In this document: one piece after another, positions 33,727-42,925 of the stretch
Position numbering within the stretch: the first letter of the stretch is position 1
Layout of the letters: the number at the start of each line of letters is the position of its first letter
DNA from: Leptolyngbyaceae cyanobacterium M33_DOE_097
GTDB taxonomy: Bacteria; Cyanobacteriota; Cyanobacteriia; Leptolyngbyales; Leptolyngbyaceae
Assembly: GCA_015296075.1 (NCBI GenBank)
Contig: DVDV01000309.1
Location: 1 to 43,593, forward strand
Direction of reading: 5' to 3'
Length of the DNA stretch: 43,593 nucleotides
Position numbers and translations under genes: made by a program
Notes under the pieces: generated by a model
What the model saw: the letters and a program-made list of their open reading frames with translations, nothing else
What the model was told of the DNA's origin: nothing
The model's database searches: none

Positions 33727-35532
33727 TTACTCAATCCACAAAGTGAAGGGCAAACGGGTGTAGATGCCGCGCGGGTCATTCAAGCTACGAAAGGCCGATA
33801 GTTCATTCTGAAGTTTAATTACTTCTTTTGTCAGCACATCTGCCTTCTCAGTGGGTTTGAGAAACGGGAGTTTTGCAAAAGCCTGGTCAGGCTGGTCGCC
33901 AAACAATCGCTCCTCTAAGCCACGAGGCTGCGGATACTCCTCAACTTGCCAGTCGTCGCCCAGCTTAGCTTGGGTCGCTGCCGCTTTGATGGCGGCTTCT
34001 AAGCCACCCAAATCATCGACCAGACCAATTTGCTTCGCCCGTGTTCCAGACCAGACCCGTCCCTGGGCAATTTCGGCAACTTTAGCTTTGTCTAACTTGC
34101 GAGACTTCGCCACCTTTGTCAGAAATTGATCGTAGATATTGTCAACCAACACTTGCACTTTCGCGAGTTCGGCAGGTGTCTTGGGTCGGGTGATCGTCTG
34201 GCTGTCAGCAAATTGCCCTGTCTTGACAGAATCCCAGGTGATGCCATTATTGTTCGCTAACTTCTGCACATTGGGTTGGATGCCAAACACGCCAATCGAT
34301 CCTGTAATCGTATTAGGTTCAGCAAAAATGCGATCGCTGTCCATCGCAATCCAGTAACCACCAGAGGCAGCAACAGACCCCATCGACACAATCACAGGTT
34401 TGGTTTTACGAATCAGGGCAATCTCTCGTTGGATCACTTCAGATGCAGTTGCACTGCCACCCGGACTGTTGACCCGTAAGACAACCGCTTTCACCTTGTC
34501 ATTGTGCCGAATTTTGCGGAGTTCTCTGGCAAAGCGATCGCCCCCGATTTCTCCGGCGTCTCCCTGCCCGTTGACAATATCACCCTCAGCATAAACAACC
34601 GCAACCTTGCGATTACTCTTCGTTTGTTTATTAATCGCGGTCTCTGCGACACTGGCATATTCTTTCAGGCTAATCTGACGAAAGGTACGACTCTTGGCAT
34701 CACTGCCCGTCAGTTTTTTCAACTCATCCAAAATTTCATCTTGGTAAGCTTGCCGATCAATCAAACCTTGCTTAGTGGCGCTATCAGCCAAGAGAATCAC
34801 CTGCTGATTGGCGATCGCCTGAAGCTGTGCGGGAGTACGCTTGCGGGCTTCTCCGGTTGCTCTGAGAAACTCACCCCAGACATCTTGCAACAACGTTTGA
34901 GTCTGTTGGCGGTTTTCAGGGCTGAGCCGATTGAGCAAAAATGGCTCAACGGCTGACTTATACTTACCAACTCGCGTTACTTGAACGTTAATGCCGTACT
35001 TATCTAAAAAGCCTTTCAGGAAAAGTGGTTGTGAACTAAGCCCATTAAACTCTAAAGACCCCATCGGGTTGATTGCGATCGTGTCAGCCACCGAAGCGAC
35101 ATAGTACTCGCGCTCGCTCCAATCGGTATTGTAAGCAATTACTCGCTTACCCGATGCTCTCACCCGTTGGAGCGCTTCCCTCATTTCTTTTAGGGTGGCA
35201 AACCCCGCTCCATTACTGGCACCACTGCTGTGGATGTAGACACCTGAGATGCGCTTATCAGTGGCTGCGTGATTCAGGGCTGTCAACACCGACCGCAGTT
35301 GCATCGAAGACGGCTCATTTGAAAGAGCCTGACTCAACGCCCCAACGGTACGCTTTCCATCTGTGATGGGTTGCGATAGATCGACGACCAGCACAGAACG
35401 GTTTCTCACTTGGGGTTCAACATCGCGGGTGGCTAATAGGAGAATTAGCCCAACGAGTGTACTAACACTTAAACCCAAAAAGATAAAAATTCCCAGAACT
35501 GTTGCCAGGACATTCTTTAAGAAATCACGCAT
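33727..35532 (-). CDS. sppA: Signal peptide peptidase SppA (long, two-domain form)
   Basis: A 601-residue membrane-anchored serine protease that degrades released signal peptides. The plant and cyanobacterial homologue is linked to light acclimation and thylakoid protein turnover. An N-terminal helix (about 10-34) anchors it. Two tandem S49 domains follow. The first supplies the catalytic Lys192 (VGKYKSAVEPF), the second the nucleophile Ser390 (MGSVAASGGYW), matching the Ser-Lys dyad spread over both halves in E. coli SppA. RVNSPGGSATASEVI and the GSIGVFG loop are also conserved. Length and order are those of the 67-kDa type. It appears monocistronic. Confidence 0.95.
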   Translation of the reverse strand: MRDFLKNVLATVLGIFIFLGLSVSTLVGLILLLATRDVEPQVRNRSVLVVDLSQPITDGKRTVGALSQALSNEPSSMQLRSVLTALNHAATDKRISGVYIHSSGASNGAGFATLKEMREALQRVRASGKRVIAYNTDWSEREYYVASVADTIAINPMGSLEFNGLSSQPLFLKGFLDKYGINVQVTRVGKYKSAVEPFLLNRLSPENRQQTQTLLQDVWGEFLRATGEARKRTPAQLQAIANQQVILLADSATKQGLIDRQAYQDEILDELKKLTGSDAKSRTFRQISLKEYASVAETAINKQTKSNRKVAVVYAEGDIVNGQGDAGEIGGDRFARELRKIRHNDKVKAVVLRVNSPGGSATASEVIQREIALIRKTKPVIVSMGSVAASGGYWIAMDSDRIFAEPNTITGSIGVFGIQPNVQKLANNNGITWDSVKTGQFADSQTITRPKTPAELAKVQVLVDNIYDQFLTKVAKSRKLDKAKVAEIAQGRVWSGTRAKQIGLVDDLGGLEAAIKAAATQAKLGDDWQVEEYPQPRGLEERLFGDQPDQAFAKLPFLKPTEKADVLTKEVIKLQNELSAFRSLNDPRGIYTRLPFTLWIE

Positions 35533-35632
35533 GCCGCCGACTCAAACCTTTGCTGATACAAATTCTGCTCTAGCCTAACACTGCTAAAGCAAAACCGGAG
35601 TCAGAGAAAAGCACAGTAACAAATGTTTTGAA

Positions 35633-35977
35633 CTAATTGCTACCAGTCAGAGTTTTTCCTTGAGTGGCCAACAACATTAACCGCTGTAGCTCAGTCCACA
35701 AGCGATCGCGCTGGTATAAGCCCTCAATGCGGTGAATCACTTTACCACTTTCAAAAAGTAATATCGTAGGCAGCGTTGTGATGCGATATTGACTTGAAAG
35801 TTGGAGGTTCTCGTCAGCATTGATACCGACTAACTTAAAGCATTGCCCCCATGTTGCTTGAAACCCATTAAGTAAAGGCTCAATCATCCGACAGGGACCA
35901 CACCAAGGGGCACCAAAATGAACAAGAACGGGGACGGATGATTCTAAAACCTCTTTTGTGAACTGTGGCTTACTCAT
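35633..35977 (-). CDS. Thioredoxin family protein
   Basis: A 114-residue thioredoxin fold with the active site W25-C26-G27-P28-C29 and the cis-proline in TLPTI. It would reduce disulfides in target proteins. It has a divergent C-terminal part and lacks the usual GA(L/V) ending of m-type thioredoxins. ATG 35977 (MSKPQFT) is favoured over the frame start at 36010, although no Shine-Dalgarno is obvious. It lies 53 bp downstream of the Z-ISO-like gene on the same strand and may be cotranscribed with the carotenoid genes. Which thioredoxin type it represents is not certain. Confidence 0.85.
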   Translation of the reverse strand: MSKPQFTKEVLESSVPVLVHFGAPWCGPCRMIEPLLNGFQATWGQCFKLVGINADENLQLSSQYRITTLPTILLFESGKVIHRIEGLYQRDRLWTELQRLMLLATQGKTLTGSN

Positions 35978-36030
35978 TGAAAGCTGTGATCCCCAGTGGT
36001 AAATTATCAATTTTTAGTATTTGAATCATC

Positions 36031-36741
36031 CTACCAGTGAACACGGCTTGTTGCATCTATTAAAACGGGATGTAGCCACCAAAAAATCAAAACAAATATT
36101 GCAATTCCCAAGTAAGAGGGGCGCAAAAATTCAACTAGATTTAAGGTTTGTTTACCCTGCGCGATCGCCTGAAAAGGAATCACCGATGTGCGCGCTTTAA
36201 CCGCCTCAAAGGCTTGCCCATATCGATTTGTGAGGCGGCGATCGCCATGCCAAACGCCAAATAAATGGTGAGCAATCAGGCCCAAGCAAGTGACGAGCAT
36301 AAAAGAGGTGCCAAGCCAGAGGCTGTGGGCAATACACCAGATAACTTGCCCCACCATTTGAGGATGTCGGGTAATGCGAATAATTCCGGTTTCGTAGAGG
36401 TGAACTTCTGGCTTTTGAATAGCAGCAATCTCTAACAAATTGAAGGTGGCCGGATATAAAAACAGAAACGAAATGGCAGACAACACCCAAATCAGGCTGG
36501 CAATGCCAGGAACCCCTTGGAGCTGCCAGAGTTGTGCCCCATCATAGCGATGATTAAAAAAATAAATAATCAGACAGGTTGCCAACGGTAGACTCACCAA
36601 CGCAAAAAAGACGCGGTAGAGACGTGCTCCGACAATTTTTTCGGCGCGGGGGCGAAGAGCTGCCAAACCACTATGGGCGATCGCGAAGGCAACGAGCAGA
36701 CCTAGCATGATGAAGTGGCTAGGCGTTAACCATTCAGGCAT
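36031..36741 (-). CDS. NnrU-domain protein, probable 15-cis-zeta-carotene isomerase (Z-ISO)
   Basis: A 236-residue membrane protein with six or more helices. NnrU-domain proteins include Z-ISO, the heme b enzyme that isomerises the 15-cis double bond of zeta-carotene between phytoene desaturation and CrtQ action. Candidate heme ligands are His23 (IAHSGLAALR) and His126 (RITRHPQMVGQ), with His139 nearby. The gene lies 100 bp downstream of crtQ on the same strand, which strongly favours the carotenoid role over the denitrification role from which NnrU takes its name. No denitrification genes are present. I infer the function; heme binding must be tested. Confidence 0.75.
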   Translation of the reverse strand: MPEWLTPSHFIMLGLLVAFAIAHSGLAALRPRAEKIVGARLYRVFFALVSLPLATCLIIYFFNHRYDGAQLWQLQGVPGIASLIWVLSAISFLFLYPATFNLLEIAAIQKPEVHLYETGIIRITRHPQMVGQVIWCIAHSLWLGTSFMLVTCLGLIAHHLFGVWHGDRRLTNRYGQAFEAVKARTSVIPFQAIAQGKQTLNLVEFLRPSYLGIAIFVLIFWWLHPVLIDATSRVHW

Positions 36742-36841
36742 AGAGTAGTCCTAAATCAGGTGGGTGAGAGGCATTGTGTGAGAGGCTTTTTTCCTGGTAA
36801 AGCCTCTCATAAAACCGAAATGGGTCTGGATAGAGTTTCAG

Positions 36842-38311
36842 TTAATAGCGGAATAAGCCTGTACCCTGCACTTTGTGGCCCGTAGGCTCCAAAATGGCCG
36901 CAGCCGCTTGCATCCCCGAAATAGTGGCTCCTTCCATACTGTCGATATAGTCTTGAGCGGTGTAACTGCCCGCTAAGAAGAAGTTAGAGACAGGCGTTTT
37001 CTGCTGCGGACGATAAGGATCCATACCGGGGGCTTCGCGATACAGGGACTGGGCCAACTTCACTACGTTGAACCAGGTCATGTTTAGTTCTCGCGAAGAG
37101 GGAAACAGATCATGAACTTGCTTTAGAGCGTGTTGAGCAATCTCTTCGTTGCTCATTTTGATGAATGGATCGCCAGGCGTCAGCACCACTTGCAGCAGCG
37201 AACCCTGGCCTTCGCGGTAGTAATCTTTGGGACTGCTGAGAGCTAAATCGGCAAAGCATGAGAAATCGGCATCGGTGCTATAGAGCAAATTATCGATGCC
37301 CGCCGCGTGGTCGAGTTGCTTGCGCTCAGCCTCGTCGTTTAACTCTGTGACCCAGCCATCAAACCGGAGTTGTACGGTGGCAACGGGCACTGCATCCAGT
37401 TTGTAGATGTTGTCAAACTCTGGCATACTGCGCCACTCAGCGGGGAGGAGGCGTTGAATCCCAGGAATGTCACAGGCCGCCAGGTAAACGTCAGCGGTAA
37501 TGGTTTCTTCGCGATCGCCACTGGCAACGACAATGCCCGTCACAGTTGTCTGGGTGCCCTCACCCTCAAACAAGATGCGGCGCGTTTGACGACGGGTGTA
37601 GAGTTTGGCTCCTTTCGCTTCCAGGTAATTGACGATGGGTTTGTGCAAGTACTCGTGGGGAGAACCGGCCAACAAATTGAGGCGAGACGCTTCGGTTTTG
37701 GCGGCAAACATCATAAAGATGGTGAGCATGCAGCGAGCCGAAATATGCTCAGTGTCAATAAAGCCAAGGGCCAGGGCGATCGCATCCCACATCCGTTTGA
37801 GGCTATTTTGCGAACCACCATGCTTGCGAAACCAGTCAGCAAAGCTGATCCCATCTAAGGCGCGAATTTGCTTCATCGCGAAGTTGTAGTTCAGCAGACC
37901 CGGCACGATGGGACTAGTGCCCAGGGCGATCGCGTTTTGCAGCTTATCTTGTGGCGTCAATTGCCCAGTGGTAAAAAATGCTTTGAGGCCATGAAACGGT
38001 GCGCCCAACAAAAAGCGAAAATCAAGGGCGGCTTTTTGCCCACCCCGGCTGATGAAGTTGTGAACATGCTCTTTCGGCAATAGCGCGTCGTAAGCACCCA
38101 CCTTTTTCATCAGTTCAAAGAGATTGGCGTAGTTGTTGAAGAAAACGTGCAACCCCATCTCAATATGGTTGCCGTCACCATCCACCCAGCTGCCAACCTT
38201 ACCCCCAATAAAGGGGCGTGCTTCAAAAATTTCGACCTCATGTCCTGCATCGACTAGCTCCACGGCTGCTGCCAAACCCGCTAGACCTGCTCCCACAATC
38301 GCGACTCGCAT
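36842..38311 (-). CDS. crtQ: Zeta-carotene desaturase (plant/cyanobacterial ZDS type)
   Basis: CrtQ introduces two double bonds into di-cis-zeta-carotene on the way to prolycopene, using a quinone acceptor at the membrane. The 489-residue protein begins with the FAD-binding dinucleotide fold [16 protein letters not shown] followed by the acidic FEARP strand. It has the ZDS signatures [32 protein letters not shown] and the C-terminal FAD motif [23 protein letters not shown]. These separate it from phytoene desaturase CrtP and the CrtI family. It heads a minus-strand group with the Z-ISO-like and thioredoxin genes. Confidence 0.95.
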   Translation of the reverse strand: MRVAIVGAGLAGLAAAVELVDAGHEVEIFEARPFIGGKVGSWVDGDGNHIEMGLHVFFNNYANLFELMKKVGAYDALLPKEHVHNFISRGGQKAALDFRFLLGAPFHGLKAFFTTGQLTPQDKLQNAIALGTSPIVPGLLNYNFAMKQIRALDGISFADWFRKHGGSQNSLKRMWDAIALALGFIDTEHISARCMLTIFMMFAAKTEASRLNLLAGSPHEYLHKPIVNYLEAKGAKLYTRRQTRRILFEGEGTQTTVTGIVVASGDREETITADVYLAACDIPGIQRLLPAEWRSMPEFDNIYKLDAVPVATVQLRFDGWVTELNDEAERKQLDHAAGIDNLLYSTDADFSCFADLALSSPKDYYREGQGSLLQVVLTPGDPFIKMSNEEIAQHALKQVHDLFPSSRELNMTWFNVVKLAQSLYREAPGMDPYRPQQKTPVSNFFLAGSYTAQDYIDSMEGATISGMQAAAAILEPTGHKVQGTGLFRY

Positions 38312-38695
38312 ACTACTTCACCACCATGATTTTGACTGGCTTCTCAAACTGGAGAAAAACCGACTTTTGAAGCTTTTGAGCGATTGATGCTCCTCAACAT
38401 TTGCGTGGTAAATTTCTACCGACGACGTGTTGTTAAATTCTTAAACAATTGTAAAAGAAGCGGTAAACGAGTGGGCAAATGATTTTGAGATGTTGTTGGG
38501 GCAGAGTGAGAAGGCTGTGCGCCGGGGGAGGAGCGATCGCCAATTTTGTCTGCGTCGGCGAATTGAAAAAATTGAGCCTGGTTAAAACGAAAACAACACC
38601 CCAAACCTTTAACCCTGGTCGCCATTGCTAAAGATCTGGGGTGCTTATGGGTGAGTTGCAGTGAGAGAAGAACCCTTGGCCGCAACTTCGAGAAT
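38312..38695. other. Gap between ho1 and crtQ
   Basis: 384 bp between two same-strand genes. It holds the ho1 terminator candidate (38597-38643), a HIP1-like site near 38534 and, on its left side, the crtQ promoter region. An 89-codon minus frame here is rejected as chance. No RNA gene recognised. Confidence 0.5.
38597..38643 (-). terminator. Terminator candidate of ho1
   Basis: On the minus strand CACCCCA pairs with TGGGGTG. A second pair, TTTA/TAAA, extends the stem after an internal loop, and TTGTTTTCGTTTT follows. It lies 52 bp beyond the heme oxygenase stop codon. The imperfect stem makes it probable rather than certain. Confidence 0.55.
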
Positions 38696-39412
38696 TTACT
38701 CAGCGGTGGCTAGCTCGGCGTTGTTCCGGTTACGACGACGAGTCAAGCTGTTAAACAGCATGATGCCGATCGCCTTGATCAAGCTACCTTCGAGTTCTTT
38801 AAACATCTTCATGTTGAGGCCAAAAGCGTCGTTGGCTTCGTCAACAATGCGATCGGCAGTTGCGTCATCGACCGTCAAATTGTCGAGCGATTCGCGGTAC
38901 TTGCTCTTAAAGGCTTTCTCATCGGAGATCGTCTTGAACTCGTAGAAGTTGGTGCCTTCGCCTTCGGCCAGGTTCATGCCCCGAACGGCAATACCTTTGA
39001 GAATTTGGCCACCTGAGAGGTCACCCAGGTAACGCGTGTAGGAGTGAGCCACTAACAACTCAGGAGCGGTATTGGAGATTTCACGAATGCGGTTAACGTA
39101 AGCGGTTGCGGCTTCAGAAGGGGCCACTTCATTGCGCCAGTTAGACCCGTAATAGTAGGTCAGATCTTTTTCGAGCGCTTCTTTGCGGTTTAGCTCAGGG
39201 AAGTAGATACCAGAGACCACAGGATGGTTCTTGTGCTTCTCCATTTCCTCTTCCATTGCGGTATAGACAAAGTAGAGGTTTGAAACAAGTTTGCGATAAG
39301 ACGTTTTTTCAACGGTGCCCTTTAAAAAGCAGGCGACAAACCCAGTGTTTTCTGCCATCGTGTGGGACTTCTTGGTGCCCTCACGGAGCTTTGCTGCCAA
39401 ATTACTGCTCAT
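38696..39412 (-). CDS. ho1: Heme oxygenase 1 (biliverdin-producing)
   Basis: HO1 opens heme to biliverdin IX-alpha, CO and iron using reduced ferredoxin, the first step toward phycocyanobilin and phytochrome chromophores. The 238-residue soluble protein has the proximal heme ligand His17 (KKSHTMAEN), the distal-helix motif GDLSGGQILKGIA, and the KTSYRKLVSNLYFVYTAME segment of the family. Length is standard. It is monocistronic, with a terminator-like hairpin downstream and a small palindrome (39456-39468) upstream. No bilin reductase is adjacent. Confidence 0.95.
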   Translation of the reverse strand: MSSNLAAKLREGTKKSHTMAENTGFVACFLKGTVEKTSYRKLVSNLYFVYTAMEEEMEKHKNHPVVSGIYFPELNRKEALEKDLTYYYGSNWRNEVAPSEAATAYVNRIREISNTAPELLVAHSYTRYLGDLSGGQILKGIAVRGMNLAEGEGTNFYEFKTISDEKAFKSKYRESLDNLTVDDATADRIVDEANDAFGLNMKMFKELEGSLIKAIGIMLFNSLTRRRNRNNAELATAE

Positions 39413-39455
39413 GCTAAAACTACCAACCTTGAGTTGAGTGAGGATGAATGTGTGT

Positions 39456-39468
39456 TTTGCAATGCAAA
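39456..39468. promoter_or_regulatory. TTTGCA-A-TGCAAA palindrome upstream of ho1
   Basis: A perfect 6-1-6 inverted repeat lies 44 bp upstream of the ho1 start codon, in a position where a dimeric regulator or core promoter could act. No known cyanobacterial regulator site is matched with confidence. Confidence 0.35.
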
Positions 39469-39590
39469 CGAATCTATCTAATTTGTTACCCTAGACTGTT
39501 TTGATGAGTGTTTCTGTTAAAAATTCTAAAGCCCAGTCGGGGTTTGTGAGCGATCGCACCCTCTGGCAAATCCGTCTATTAGACTCTAAA

Positions 39591-39618
39591 TCGGGCAAAC
39601 ACTGAAGTGAATGCCCGA
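39591..39618 (-). terminator. Terminator candidate of ndhM
   Basis: TCGGGC pairs with GCCCGA, and an inner CACT/AGTG pair is separated by symmetric 3-nt loops. It lies 62 bp after the ndhM stop on the minus strand. The downstream side reads ATTTAG, so the T-run is weak. Confidence 0.5.
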
Positions 39619-39679
39619 CTTGATTGAGTCAAAATCTGAAAGATGACCCACCGACAATATTTACACTTCGCAATAAAGT

Positions 39680-40024
39680 TTAGGGGGTTGCTTCAGACTC
39701 AACCCGGGGCAGACCCATGCTGTAGTTCAACACACGCCCAGCCAAGTTGTAGGAAATCTCGCCTTTTTGCAGTAACCCACGAATGAAGTGTTCGAGGTCG
39801 GAGCCAATGCGACGCACGTTGTACTCCGTCAACTCTTGACCGTTGTAGGACTCGACCAAATCATCAAACTGACGGTAAACCTTTTGGAGTGACTCCTCTG
39901 ACCAGTTGAACTCGTTGTCAGGGTCAATATCCAACGTCAAAACGTTCTCACTGGGGACTAACTCGTTGTTCTCTACAGTGGCAGTAAAAATATGTACGTG
40001 CCGGGTGGTGGATTTGATGAGCAT
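39680..40024 (-). CDS. ndhM: NAD(P)H-quinone oxidoreductase subunit M (NDH-1M)
   Basis: NdhM is one of the oxygenic-photosynthesis-specific subunits of the thylakoid NDH-1 complex. It sits on the cytoplasmic arm near the ferredoxin-binding site and supports cyclic electron flow and CO2 uptake. The 114-residue protein matches the family closely: [49 protein letters not shown] and NYSMGLP. ATG 40024 gives the standard length. The frame extends to 40096, but the added 24 residues are unlike homologues. No other ndh gene is in the window, as is usual for this dispersed subunit. Confidence 0.93.
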   Translation of the reverse strand: MLIKSTTRHVHIFTATVENNELVPSENVLTLDIDPDNEFNWSEESLQKVYRQFDDLVESYNGQELTEYNVRRIGSDLEHFIRGLLQKGEISYNLAGRVLNYSMGLPRVESEATP

Positions 40025-40241
40025 AACGTTTGGTTTCAACCGTCGTTGTGGATCAGTCTTATTGTAAAAGGCGATGACCCGGAAACTGGAGGGCAAAATG
40101 ACATTTATGTTTTCTAATTTTCAAGGGTCAAAATTGGGGTTGCTCTATGCGTTAATGAAGTTGCAAACTAGCAGTCATTTACAGTAGGGTTCAGCGGTTA
40201 GAAATTCGCTTTAGCGTTCAAACTATTTTTATTAAAGAGTT

Positions 40242-40892
40242 ATGACCAGTCAGCGCCGCCTCTCTTCTCCGCCCCAGCGAATCATCGGTTTAACAGGTGG
40301 AATTGGGATGGGTAAAACAACCGTCTCAAATTATTTAGCCACTTCCCATCATTTAGCGGTGCTAGATGCTGACCTGTTTGCTAGAGAAGCTGTCGAACCA
40401 AATTCTCCGATTTTGTCAGCTATTTCTGAGCGGTATGGATCCGGCATTTTGTTGGCTGACGGTTCGCTAGACCGCAAGCGCCTGGGCGACATTGTGTTTA
40501 GTAGCCCAGCAGAGCGGTTATGGCTAGAGCAGCAGATTCACCCGTACGTGCGCGATCGCCTGGAACATGCGCTACACCTGCCCCCTTTGAACAACCCAGC
40601 TCTGCACCCAATTTTGGTGGTGGTGATTCCACTGTTGTTTGAGGCCCGCATGACCGATTTGGTGACTGAGACGTGGGTTGTGCAGTGCCCTGAAGCGCAA
40701 CAACTCGACCGCATTATGCAACGAGATGGGTTGACGCGAGAGCAAGCGCAAATGCGGCTCAGCAGCCAGATGTCAATTCAAAAAAAGGCGGCACGGGCAG
40801 ACGTTGTTTTAGATAACGCGGCTGACTTGATTGACCTTTATCAGCAGATTGACCGAGCCATTGCACAGCAACCCGCTCAGGTGCAAGGCTGA
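40242..40892 (+). CDS. coaE: Dephospho-CoA kinase
   Basis: CoaE phosphorylates dephospho-CoA on the ribose 3'-hydroxyl, the last step of coenzyme A synthesis. The 216-residue P-loop kinase has LTGGIGMGKTTVSNYL (Walker A at 19-27), VLDADLFAREAVEP with the catalytic-site Asp pair, and the LVVVIPLLFEARM strand. The lid segment QCPEAQQLDRIMQRDGLTREQAQMRLSSQM is also conserved. The start is ATG 40242, and an upstream AAAGAG is a weak ribosome binding site. It is probably a single-gene unit; the next gene starts 134 bp later. Confidence 0.95.
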   Translation: MTSQRRLSSPPQRIIGLTGGIGMGKTTVSNYLATSHHLAVLDADLFAREAVEPNSPILSAISERYGSGILLADGSLDRKRLGDIVFSSPAERLWLEQQIHPYVRDRLEHALHLPPLNNPALHPILVVVIPLLFEARMTDLVTETWVVQCPEAQQLDRIMQRDGLTREQAQMRLSSQMSIQKKAARADVVLDNAADLIDLYQQIDRAIAQQPAQVQG

Positions 40893-41025
40893 TAATCTCT
40901 GAGCCAAAAAATATTGTGCTCAAATCAGTGACTCTCCGGTATTCATGAGGGTCTGCCAGATAGCTGCCATGTTGGAATGATGGAGATGCGGCATAATAAC
41001 GGTGCTGTAAGTTTATCTATGACCA

Positions 41026-42795
41026 ATGAGCCAGTCCCGTTGGCGATCGCTGCTGCCCAGTTTGTTTACTCTGGTGCTTCTGTTTTGGCTTGGTTTTTCT
41101 ATCACTGTTTTATCTGCGCAGCGTCCCCAAGGTCTATTTCTGACGTATCCGCCAAACAACCATCAAACGGGCAGCGATCGCATTTTTTTGATTGGCTCCG
41201 CACCACCAACGGGAGCCGTAACCGTTAACGGACAGGCGATCAAGCGTAACGCAGCGGGCAATTTTGCGCCCAGCTTTCCGCTACAACTGGGTGAAAACCG
41301 CTTTACGCTGCAATATGGGCAACAGCAAATCAATCTTTTAGTGACACGGCTGGATCCGAGATCGCAGACTCCGACCGATTTAGCCTTTGGTCAGGATTCT
41401 TTAATACCACCTGCGGATGTGGCGCATCTGCCGAATGAGTGGGTGTGTTTTGCCGCGATCGCCCCGTCCAAAGCAGACGTGACAGTTCAGTTAGCGAATC
41501 AACGGATTAATCTTGCGCCAGAAGTAGCCGCAACCGAGCTACCGCCCAACTCCGCTGTATTAACGGCTCAAGAGCAACCCGCTACGGCTGCTAGTGGCTA
41601 TTACCGAGGCTGTACCCGCTTCATGCAACCAGGTGATTTAGGGCAGCCGGAGTACCGCTTGACCTTCAATAACAAAACCCTGCGCCAAACCGCACCCGGA
41701 CGCGTCAAGATTTTGGCTCCAGAAGACTTAACGGTTGCTGAAGTGACGGCTGATGTGGCGATCGCTCGAACGGGGCCTTCCACCGACTATTCACGGCTGA
41801 CACCACTGCCCAAAGGCGTCAAAGCGGCGATCACAGGCTATGAAGGCGATTGGATTCGTTTAGATTATGGTGCCTGGATCCGTAAATCGGAGGCGATGAT
41901 ACGAGCGGCAACGGTGCCCCCCACCACCACCATTCGGAGTGCGCGATCGCGCCGCACTGGTAACTGGACTGAAATCGTCTTTCCCTTACAGGTGCCTGTG
42001 CCTATCTCGATTCAGCAAGCGAGCGATCGCCTGATGCTGACCCTGCACAACACAACCGCTCAGACCGACACGATTCGCATGGATGATGATCCGCTAATTC
42101 AGCGGCTCGATTGGCAGCAAACCCAGGCGGGACAAGTACAGTACACCTTTCAGATGAAGTCTAAGCAACAATGGGGCTATCGAGTCCGCTATGAGGGGAG
42201 CAGCCTTGTGTTAAGGATTCGCCAACCACCTCAAGCCGTGAAAGACGCGAAGATTTTGCTTGACGCGGGGCATGGGGGGCCTGAAGATCTGGGTGCGCGT
42301 GGGCCAACAGGCTATCCCGAAAAGGATGTGACGTTGATCGTGTCAAAGCTGGTACGCGACGAACTGGTGCAAAAGGGGATCACAGTTGTGATGACTCGCG
42401 AGACTGACACGGATGTTGGTTTGGGCGATCGCGTTGCCCTGATCGAAAAAGAGCAACCAACCCTGGCTTTGAGCTTGCACTACAACGCTTTACCCGATAG
42501 TGGTGACGCTGAGAACACGCAAGGAGTCTCAGCATTTTGGTATCACCCACAGGCACAAGATTTTGCCGTCTTTCTGCACAACCATCTCGTTCGCACCCTC
42601 AATCGTTCTTCCTACGGAGTGTATTGGAACAACCTGGCGCTTACCCGTCCTACTGCGGCACCCAGCGTTTTGTTAGAGATGGGATTTATGATTCACCCGG
42701 ATGAGTTTGAGTGGATTGTGAATCCGGCGGAGCAAAAACGTCTGGCACGAGAAATTGCCGAGGCGATCGCCCTGTGGCTGGAGGCCAGGATCTAG
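41026..42795 (+). CDS. N-acetylmuramoyl-L-alanine amidase with SH3b and AMIN-like domains
   Basis: A 589-residue exported peptidoglycan hydrolase that cuts the bond between muramic acid and the stem peptide. A signal or anchor helix (about 10-31) is followed by a beta-rich region (35-110). An SH3b-like domain (about 233-293: VAEVTADVAIARTGPSTDYSRL) and an AMIN-like domain (about 312-400) come next. The C-terminal amidase_3 domain (407-589) has zinc ligands His416 (LLDAGHGG), Glu432 (GYPEKDV) and His485 (SLHYNA), plus catalytic Glu551 (LLEMGF). The domain order suggests septal or wall targeting during division. It is more elaborate than a typical AmiC. Confidence 0.92.
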   Translation: MSQSRWRSLLPSLFTLVLLFWLGFSITVLSAQRPQGLFLTYPPNNHQTGSDRIFLIGSAPPTGAVTVNGQAIKRNAAGNFAPSFPLQLGENRFTLQYGQQQINLLVTRLDPRSQTPTDLAFGQDSLIPPADVAHLPNEWVCFAAIAPSKADVTVQLANQRINLAPEVAATELPPNSAVLTAQEQPATAASGYYRGCTRFMQPGDLGQPEYRLTFNNKTLRQTAPGRVKILAPEDLTVAEVTADVAIARTGPSTDYSRLTPLPKGVKAAITGYEGDWIRLDYGAWIRKSEAMIRAATVPPTTTIRSARSRRTGNWTEIVFPLQVPVPISIQQASDRLMLTLHNTTAQTDTIRMDDDPLIQRLDWQQTQAGQVQYTFQMKSKQQWGYRVRYEGSSLVLRIRQPPQAVKDAKILLDAGHGGPEDLGARGPTGYPEKDVTLIVSKLVRDELVQKGITVVMTRETDTDVGLGDRVALIEKEQPTLALSLHYNALPDSGDAENTQGVSAFWYHPQAQDFAVFLHNHLVRTLNRSSYGVYWNNLALTRPTAAPSVLLEMGFMIHPDEFEWIVNPAEQKRLAREIAEAIALWLEARI

Positions 42796-42824
42796 GGCTG
42801 GGTAAAGATTTGGTGGCTCTTTGA

Positions 42825-42887
42825 GGGAGTTGGGAGTCGGGAGTCGGGAGTTGGAAGTCGGGGGTTGGGAGTTGGGTAGGTAGGTAG
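42825..42887. repeat. Short tandem heptanucleotide repeats (STRR-like)
   Basis: Seven head-to-tail copies of GGGAGTY (variants GGAAGTC and GGGGGTT) run from 42825 to 42873. GGGTAGGTAGGTAG then follows, a 4-bp repeat. Degenerate heptamers of this kind are the short tandemly repeated repetitive sequences known from intergenic regions of filamentous cyanobacteria. The array lies between the amidase stop and the truncated gene, and copy number may vary between strains. Confidence 0.85.
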
Positions 42888-42925
42888 ATCTGCACTGATG
42901 CCGACTAATTCGCTTGCTTAGAGAG

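Noticed and set aside
36031-36741. Denitrification role for the NnrU-domain protein
   Set aside because: No nitric oxide or nitrite reductase genes are present, and the neighbour is crtQ, which fits Z-ISO.
38416-38685. 89-codon minus-strand frame between ho1 and crtQ
   Set aside because: Basic low-complexity content without motifs, and it spans the ho1 terminator candidate.
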